DNA of 21,420 nucleotides from CAZUCD01 sp964618855 (GTDB taxonomy: Bacteria; Sumerlaeota; Sumerlaeia; SLMS01; JANRJK01). The stretch covers positions 1-21,420 of the forward strand of contig CAZUCD010000059.1 in NCBI GenBank assembly GCA_964618855.1. The letters run 5' to 3'. The notes below the pieces were generated by a model. The model was given only the letters and a program-made list of their open reading frames with translations. It was not told where the DNA came from and did no database searches. Below, one piece after another: positions 16,035-21,420 of the stretch; positions within the stretch are counted from its first letter, which is position 1, and every line of letters starts with the position of its first letter. Position numbers and translations under genes: made by a program.

Positions 16035-17336
16035 TCAAAGCAGCAGGAGCAACGGCTCTTCAAGCGAGGCCTTCAGGTCGGCCAGGTACCGTGCACCCAC
16101 CGCCCCGTCGATCACACGGTGGTCGCAGGACATGGTGATCGAAAACGACTTCCCGGGCTTCATCTGCCCGTCCTGGACGAACACCTTCTCCTGCGTCGTC
16201 CCGACGGCGAGGATGCTGGATTCCGGGGGGTTGATGATCGCCGTGAAGAAGTCGATGGGGAACATGCCCAGGTTGGAGAGCGTCTGGCATCCGCCGCTCA
16301 TCTCCTCCGGCTTGAGGCGGCGCTGGCGCGCCCGATCCACAAGCTCCGCCATCTCCGACACGATCTGGAGGAGCCCCTTGGACTCGACGCCGCGGACGAC
16401 AGGCGTGACGAGGCCGTCGTCCGTCGCGACGGCCACCGAGATGTTCGCCCCGGGGAGGACGCGCAGGTGATCCCCGCCCCACTGGGTGCGGATCGCCTGG
16501 TGGCGCATCGCGAGCATCGCCATGGCCTTCACGAGGAAGTGCGTGATGGTGATCTTGACGTCCGGGTGCATCCTGCGGACGCGCGCCTGCGCCTCGATCA
16601 GCGCCTCCGCGCGGACCTCGACGCTCAACTGGTAGTGCGGAATCGTGACCTTGGACTCGACCAGTCTGTCGGCAATGATTCGCCGGACGTTGGTCATCGG
16701 GAGGATCAGGGTCTCACCCACGGGTGTGGCAGCACCCGCGGCCATGGGGGCTCCACCCGAGGCGAGCGCCGTCTCGACGTCGCGCTTGATGATTCGGCCG
16801 GCGGGCCCCGTCCCGTGGACGCGGTGCAGGTCCAATCCCGCCTCACCGGCGAGCTTGCGTGCGAGAGGGGAGGCGACGAGCCGTCCACCGTTCGAAACGG
16901 GCGCCGGGGGCGCGGATGCTGCGACCACGACCGGCGCGGCCGGCTTCACCGCGGGGGCCGGGGATGCGGCACGGGCCGGAGCCGCCGGCGCGGCCCTCTT
17001 CGCCGCAGGAGCCGGCGCGGCCGGCTTCGCAGCGGCAGCCGGAGCAGCCGCGGGCGCCGCCGACGCAGCCTCGGCCAGCATTGCCGAAATGTCCTCGTCC
17101 GCCTTACCGACGATCATGATCTTCGTGCCGATCGGCAGCTTGGCACCCTCGGCCACGAGCAGCTTGCGCACCACGCCTGCGTCGAACGTCTCATGGTCCA
17201 TCACCGCCTTGTCCGTCTCGACCTCGGCGATGATTTGACCGGACTTCACCGACTCGCCCTCCTTCACCTTCCACTTCACGAGGGTCCCGACCGACATGGT
17301 GGGGGAGAGCTGGAGGAGTTCGACGAAAGAGGCCAT
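16035..17336 (-). CDS. pdhC: 2-oxoacid (pyruvate) dehydrogenase E2, dihydrolipoyl acyltransferase
   Basis: The core of the multienzyme complex, which transfers the acyl group from lipoamide to CoA. The 433-aa product has, in order: one lipoyl domain (2-78) with the lipoylated K43 in ETDKAVMD; a long Ala/Pro-rich flexible linker (about 88-150); a peripheral-subunit-binding domain (153-191, ASPLARKLAGEAGLDL and GTGPAGRIIKRDV); and the catalytic domain, ending with SCDHRVIDGAVGARYL, where H406 and D410 are the active-site residues. ATG 17336 is chosen since the lipoyl domain begins directly and AGGA lies about 9 nt upstream. It is the last gene of the E1 alpha, E1 beta, E2 series. No E3 (lipoamide dehydrogenase) gene follows within the window. 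Pyruvate is the most likely substrate; branched-chain oxoacids are an alternative. Confidence 0.93.
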   Translation of the reverse strand: MASFVELLQLSPTMSVGTLVKWKVKEGESVKSGQIIAEVETDKAVMDHETFDAGVVRKLLVAEGAKLPIGTKIMIVGKADEDISAMLAEAASAAPAAAPAAAAKPAAPAPAAKRAAPAAPARAASPAPAVKPAAPVVVAASAPPAPVSNGGRLVASPLARKLAGEAGLDLHRVHGTGPAGRIIKRDVETALASGGAPMAAGAATPVGETLILPMTNVRRIIADRLVESKVTIPHYQLSVEVRAEALIEAQARVRRMHPDVKITITHFLVKAMAMLAMRHQAIRTQWGGDHLRVLPGANISVAVATDDGLVTPVVRGVESKGLLQIVSEMAELVDRARQRRLKPEEMSGGCQTLSNLGMFPIDFFTAIINPPESSILAVGTTQEKVFVQDGQMKPGKSFSITMSCDHRVIDGAVGARYLADLKASLEEPLLLLL

Positions 17337-17431
17337 TCTGGGTGCGTCCTGATTGAGTGGTTGGTGCAGCGGTTCCCGGAACGATGATGGTTTGGGTTGC
17401 GGGCCAAACGCGAATCCCGCGAACCAGGCGC

Positions 17432-18421
17432 CTAGATGTAGCAGACCTTCTTGACCGCCTCGACGACTGCGGCGGGGGAGGGGATGATCTCCTCCTCGAG
17501 GTTCGGTGCGTACGGCATCGGCACGTCGAGCTGGCTCACGCGCTCGATCGGTGCATCGAGGTGGTCGAATGCCCGCGCGTAAACCTGTTCGCAAATCCAT
17601 GCGCCGACACTCGCCTGGGGCCACGCCTCCTCGACGAGGACCATGCGGTTGGTCTTCCGCACCGAGTTGAGGATCGCGTCCATGTCGATCGGGCGCAGGG
17701 TCCGCGGATCCACCACTTCGACGCTGATGCCCTCGGCCTCGAGCTGCTCGACCGCGGGGAGGACGGCGTGGGTGAGCATCCGGCCATATGTCACGATGGT
17801 GACGTCGCTGCCCTCTCGCTTGATCTCGGCCACGCCGAGCTTCGGCACCATGTGCTCTCCGAACTCGACCTCGGCCTTGAAGTTGTAGAGCTTCTCCGAC
17901 TCCATGAAGATGACGGGGTCCGGGTCGCGGACCGCGGCCTTCAGGAGCCCGTAGGCATCCTGCGGCGTCGCGGGCACGACGACCTTCAGGCCGGGAATGT
18001 GGACGTACTGCTGCTCCAGTGCCTGGCTGTGCTGCGAGCCGAGGGCGCCGCCTGCGCCATGCGGCCCGCGGATCACGATCGGAACGCGGATCTGGCCCGC
18101 CGACATGTAGCGGAGCTTCGCCGCATGGTTGATGATCTGGTCCAGGGCGAGGATCGCGAAGTTGAACGTCATCACCTCGATGATGGGACGCACGTCGAGC
18201 TGCGCCGCACCAATGCCCAAGCCGACGAATCCGGCCTCGGTGATCGGCGCATCGATGACGCGCCTGTCGCCGAAACGCTCGTACAGCCCCTCGCTGACCT
18301 TGTAGGCGCCCTTGTACACGCCCACTTCCTCGCCCATGAGGAAGACGCGCTCGTCGCGCTCCATCTCCTCCGCGAGGGCGCGGTTGAGCGCCTCGCGCAT
18401 CGACTTCAGTTCCGTTGCCAT
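17432..18421 (-). CDS. pdhB: Pyruvate dehydrogenase E1 component, beta subunit
   Basis: A 329-aa transketolase-like subunit (Pyr and C-terminal domains) that completes the thiamine diphosphate site with the alpha subunit. Recognisable are MREALNRALAEEMERDERVF (8-27), FLMGEEVGVYKGAYKVSEGL, the glutamate-bearing DAPITEAGFVGLGIGAA, MTFNFAILALDQIINHAAK, GPHGAGGALGSQHSQ and the C-terminal VDPRTLRPID and LVEEAWP. The length fits PDH E1 beta (about 325-330). No lipoyl domain is fused to its N-terminus, unlike the beta subunit of some Alphaproteobacteria. GAGG lies about 9 nt before ATG 18421. It begins 29 bases after the alpha subunit stop. Confidence 0.95.
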   Translation of the reverse strand: MATELKSMREALNRALAEEMERDERVFLMGEEVGVYKGAYKVSEGLYERFGDRRVIDAPITEAGFVGLGIGAAQLDVRPIIEVMTFNFAILALDQIINHAAKLRYMSAGQIRVPIVIRGPHGAGGALGSQHSQALEQQYVHIPGLKVVVPATPQDAYGLLKAAVRDPDPVIFMESEKLYNFKAEVEFGEHMVPKLGVAEIKREGSDVTIVTYGRMLTHAVLPAVEQLEAEGISVEVVDPRTLRPIDMDAILNSVRKTNRMVLVEEAWPQASVGAWICEQVYARAFDHLDAPIERVSQLDVPMPYAPNLEEEIIPSPAAVVEAVKKVCYI

Positions 18422-18450
18422 CGTGCCGTGCCTCTTCTCCTGGGCGGGTG

Positions 18451-19581
18451 TCACTTCGTGTAGTCGAATTCGTAGGGGTGCTGGGACACGGTTGCGTCGG
18501 GATAGCCCGGGCAATCCACGTATACGTGCGTCCATATCTCGGACTGCGGAGGCATCTCGCCCTCGGCGGCGAAGGCGACGCTGTCCTCGACCTCGGCCTT
18601 TACCTCTTCCTCCATCTTCGCGACTGCGCTGTCCGTCAGGATGGACGGGAAGGAGGCCCGCAACCGGAGCATCGGGTCGCGCAGCTCCCACTTCGAAACC
18701 TCGTCGGGGGTGCGGTAGGTCGTGGCGGGATCGGACATCGAGTGCCCGCGGTAGCGGTAGGTGATCGCCTCGATGAACGTCGGCCTGCGGTGCTTGCGGG
18801 CCATCTCGACCGCCTCGGCCGTCACGGCGTACATCTCCTCGATGTCCATGCCGTCGGCGCGGATTCCGGTGATGCGGAACGCGTCCGCCGTGCGGCGGTA
18901 GAGTTCCTGCTGCGCGCACGAACGCGAGGTCAGCGTCCCCATGCCGACAAGGTTGTTTTCGCAGATGTATACCACCGGCAGGTTCCACAGGGATGCCATG
19001 TTGGCGCTTTCATGGAAGACACCCTGGTTCATCGCCGCGTCGCCGAAGTAGCAGAGCGTCACCGCGTCGCTCCCCTTGTAGGCGTTGGCGAACGCCATTC
19101 CCGTGGCGAGCGGCGCCTGGCCGCCAACGATGCCATGTCCCCCGAAGAACCCAGCCTTGGCGTTGAAGAGGTGCATCGAGCCCCCCTTCCCCTTGGTCCC
19201 GCCGGAGTACTTCATGAAGAGCTCGGCCATCACCTCGCGGGAGCTGAGCCCACGGGCCAGCGCATGGGCGTGGTCGCGGTAGGCGGTGATGATGAAGTCC
19301 CGTTCCTCAAGGGCGGCGATGGAGCCGGCGGCGACCGCTTCCTGACCGATGTAGAGGTGGCAGAAGCCCTTGATGCGGCCCTTGCGGTACTCCTGCCCCG
19401 CGCGCTCCTCGAACCGCCGCATGAGCAGCATTTGGCGGTAGAGCGGGAGCACGCGCTCAACCGGGAAGGGGTGCTTGGCGCGGAGTTCCTCCGCGTATCC
19501 TCCACCCGCCTCGCGTTCGGCAAAGAGGTCGATGGATCGTGCCGCCGTGCTTGCGGATGCCGCCTTGTCCTTGGTCGCCAT
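18451..19581 (-). CDS. pdhA: Pyruvate dehydrogenase E1 component, alpha subunit
   Basis: A 376-aa thiamine-diphosphate-dependent subunit that decarboxylates the 2-oxoacid and reductively acylates lipoamide on E2. The thiamine diphosphate motif starts at GDAAMNQGVFHES (180-192) and closes with ENN (208-210). Also present are HLYIGQEAVAAG (75-86), YRDHAHALARG (101-111), GKGGSMHLF (131-139) and YRYRGHSMSDPATTYR, the loop at the active-site entrance. The first 40 residues are an extra, partly Ala-rich stretch. ATG 19581 is the only plausible start near the domain; its ribosome binding site is weak (AAAGAG). It is the first gene of the operon. The 199 bases upstream must hold the promoter, but no convincing boxes are seen there. 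Confidence 0.94.
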   Translation of the reverse strand: MATKDKAASASTAARSIDLFAEREAGGGYAEELRAKHPFPVERVLPLYRQMLLMRRFEERAGQEYRKGRIKGFCHLYIGQEAVAAGSIAALEERDFIITAYRDHAHALARGLSSREVMAELFMKYSGGTKGKGGSMHLFNAKAGFFGGHGIVGGQAPLATGMAFANAYKGSDAVTLCYFGDAAMNQGVFHESANMASLWNLPVVYICENNLVGMGTLTSRSCAQQELYRRTADAFRITGIRADGMDIEEMYAVTAEAVEMARKHRRPTFIEAITYRYRGHSMSDPATTYRTPDEVSKWELRDPMLRLRASFPSILTDSAVAKMEEEVKAEVEDSVAFAAEGEMPPQSEIWTHVYVDCPGYPDATVSQHPYEFDYTK

Positions 19582-19780
19582 GGAGCGAACTCTTTTTCCG
19601 CCACCCGCCCGGGGCCGGTGGCCGAATGTGCCTGCCGCTTTGACTCGAAACCATCGCCACGGCAAACATTTGAAGGTTCGCCCCCGGCCCCTTCGACGCA
19701 ACAGGGAACGATTCGGCGGCGATCGGGTTAACCGTTTGCGAGATGGCCGATGAAGACGCCGCTCGCTTCACCCCGGCTGT

Positions 19781-21420
19781 TCACTCGTAGGCGTGCCAGC
19801 CAGCAACGTCCGACGCAACAGGCGGCGACAGAGCGATGAAACCGATCCAGTCTGCGAATCCGCTCGAGAAACCCGTCAGCGAGGTTCCCTGGCCAATCAC
19901 CGATGGCGAGCCATCGCGGCACAGGATTGTCTTCGTCCCCGTGACCGGATTGATTCGCATGATGTTGATCGAGCCGGGGGTCATGTTGTAAACGAGCAAG
20001 GATGTGTCACTCTCCGCGAAGAGGCCGCGCACATCGCTCAGGTAGTCAGGATCGCCCAGGGTACCTGTACCGACTGCGAGCGTCCGGTTGCCGGTTGCGA
20101 GGTCAACCCGGTAGATTGCGCCGGAACTGTCGTATGTCACGTAGGCCGTGCCGTTGGGTGTCACCGCCATTTGAGCGTAGTCCAGGTCGAGTCCGGTCCC
20201 CACAGTCTCGTCGGCGATCGTCGTGCGATTGCCCGTCACCGGATCGACCTCGAGGATGGCCCTTTCACCGTTGTCGACCACGAAGATCCTCCCGCTCGGC
20301 GCCACGTGGACGAAACCGGTGGATTCAAACAGTGGACCCGTGCCCACCCCCGGGCCCGAGAGCGTCGTCCGGTTGCCCGTGGCCGGGTCCACGCGGATGA
20401 GCCGGCCCTGGTCCACCGTGCCCGTGCTTGAATAGACGAGGATTGTCCCGCCCGGCTCGACTGCGAGCGATCGAATTGCCGAGAAGCCGATTCCCGAGCC
20501 CACGGATGCGCTTGAGAGGATTCGGCGGTCACCGGTGACGCGGTTCACCGCCACCACGGCCGCAGTGGAGCCCGAGCCAACGGTGCCGATGAACTCGAAG
20601 TCGGTGTACCGAGACAAACCGCTGAATGAAACTGGCGACGGCCCACTCCCGTGATTGAGGGAATCCGTCAGGCGATACCGGTCTCCTGTGGCGGGATCGA
20701 CCGAGACGACGCTGCCAGTCGCATACAGGATCGGACGGTCGAGGGGCTGTCCGTTCACGCCGGTTCCACTGAGACTGATCGCAGCCGTTGAACCCGCCGC
20801 ATTGGATGGAAGCGTCAGGCTCGCCGCATGCGCACCAAGCGATTTCGGCCAGTATGCAAGCGTGAAGGAGGCGTCCTCCCCCGGGGCCAGCGGTCCCGGG
20901 TTTGGCGACCCGAAGAAGGTGAAGTTGCCTGCGCCCGCCCCCGTGAGCGACATGCCCGTCCCCGTGAAGTTCAACGTGCGCAAACCGCATGACTTGAGCG
21001 TAACACCCACCGGAGTGGTCGCGTGGTTCCGCGGCCAAAAGTCGAAGTTGATCGACACGTGCGTAAGGCTGTAGCGCGCGTCCTTGGCCGAGTAGATCAC
21101 CCAACCGCCCTGCGCCGACGCGTCCCTTGTCCGCGCGGCAACGTCGGGCAGGCCGTCGCCCGACGCGTCGGCGACTGTCCTCAGGTCTCCAACCTGACTC
21201 ACCCCCGCCGGAATGGAAAACGATCCTGCGAACTCCTGCGACTCGAGATTGAAAATGTATATCCGGGGCTCGGGGAAGCTGACCGAGGCAGCACGGGAGA
21301 TTGCCAGAAAGTCCGTTCCTTCGCCTCCAGCATTGGGCAGGAAGGCGGCACTCCCCCCGTAGAATCCCTCATTCGCCGGGTCCGCAATTCGAAGGAACTC
21401 CGAACCGTCCGCCCCGGAGT
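19781..21420 (-). CDS. Large repeat protein: FG-GAP-like, choice-of-anchor-D-like and beta-propeller (5' end beyond window)
   Basis: At least 546 residues are visible; the frame is open to the right edge, so the N-terminus, presumably with a signal peptide, is missing. The first part resembles FG-GAP/integrin-type repeats (ADPANEGFYGGSAAF, then DASGDGLPDVAARTRD). Next is an Ig-like choice-of-anchor-D or HYDIN-type domain (NFTGTGMSLTGAGAGNFTF, then LAPGEDASFTLAYWP and ISLSGTG). Six propeller-type repeats follow, each with a (V/I)(D/N)xxTG(D/N/T)(R/K) motif such as RVDPATGNRTTL and EVDPVTGNRTTI, about 50 residues apart, often followed by VGTG. The protein ends shortly after the last repeat (VAGWHAYE) without a visible PEP-CTERM, LPxTG or T9SS-type sorting signal. 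It is probably extracellular or surface-bound. No function can be assigned. It is followed by the dehydrogenase operon 199 bases later. Confidence 0.8.
   Translation of the reverse strand, partial: SGADGSEFLRIADPANEGFYGGSAAFLPNAGGEGTDFLAISRAASVSFPEPRIYIFNLESQEFAGSFSIPAGVSQVGDLRTVADASGDGLPDVAARTRDASAQGGWVIYSAKDARYSLTHVSINFDFWPRNHATTPVGVTLKSCGLRTLNFTGTGMSLTGAGAGNFTFFGSPNPGPLAPGEDASFTLAYWPKSLGAHAASLTLPSNAAGSTAAISLSGTGVNGQPLDRPILYATGSVVSVDPATGDRYRLTDSLNHGSGPSPVSFSGLSRYTDFEFIGTVGSGSTAAVVAVNRVTGDRRILSSASVGSGIGFSAIRSLAVEPGGTILVYSSTGTVDQGRLIRVDPATGNRTTLSGPGVGTGPLFESTGFVHVAPSGRIFVVDNGERAILEVDPVTGNRTTIADETVGTGLDLDYAQMAVTPNGTAYVTYDSSGAIYRVDLATGNRTLAVGTGTLGDPDYLSDVRGLFAESDTSLLVYNMTPGSINIMRINPVTGTKTILCRDGSPSVIGQGTSLTGFSSGFADWIGFIALSPPVASDVAGWHAYE

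Overview
The window is about 21.4 kb of high-GC (roughly two-thirds G+C by eye) bacterial chromosome. It carries two runs of N (10 and 100 bases), so it is probably a draft or metagenome scaffold. Most genes are housekeeping or central metabolism: citrate synthase, ribosomal protein S15, TrmD, transsulfuration enzymes and a pyruvate-dehydrogenase-type complex. Several products have Sec signal peptides. No phage, plasmid, IS or CRISPR signature is visible. The phylum cannot be fixed from the sequence. A little-studied Gram-negative-type lineage (for example Planctomycetota-, Sumerlaeota- or Hydrogenedentota-like) is only an impression.

Layout. 1-1016 (-): citrate synthase, cut by the left edge. 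1141-2557 (-): a compact retron, made of a structured msr-msd RNA (2415-2557) followed 11 nt later by a retron-type reverse transcriptase with an N-terminal transmembrane segment. 2617-3016 (-): rpsO with its intrinsic terminator, directly upstream of the retron. 3318-5175 (+): MATE transporter and a small unknown protein. 5219-7441 (+): trmD, apparently starting with ACG, and an 8-oxoguanine-deaminase-like amidohydrolase. 7466-7936 (-): GyrI-like ligand-binding protein. 8090-10647 (+): cystathionine beta-synthase and a gamma-lyase-type partner with overlapping stop and start. 10728-11264 (+): a small CxxC protein and a small two-helix membrane protein. 11361-13985 (-): two tandem, diverged exported DUF4139-like proteins, the first interrupted by the 100-N gap and preceded by a possible 7-codon leader. 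14129-15951 (-): a secreted bactofilin/DUF4097-like solenoid protein overlapping a multi-pass membrane protein. 16035-19581 (-): E1 alpha, E1 beta and E2 of a 2-oxoacid dehydrogenase, most likely pyruvate dehydrogenase. 19781-21420 (-): a large exported-type protein with FG-GAP-like, choice-of-anchor-D-like and beta-propeller repeats, cut by the right edge.

How the genes fit together. The E1/E2 complex would supply acetyl-CoA to citrate synthase. The beta-synthase/lyase pair would convert homocysteine to cysteine. The most notable element is the retron between rpsO and gltA. It has perfect 14-bp a1/a2 repeats, an msd hairpin with a symmetrical 2x2 mismatch, a retron-type RT with X and Y motifs (HAEAH, ITG), a predicted membrane anchor, and no separate effector gene beside it. 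If that holds, it is a self-contained, membrane-tethered retron whose effector or role is not evident.
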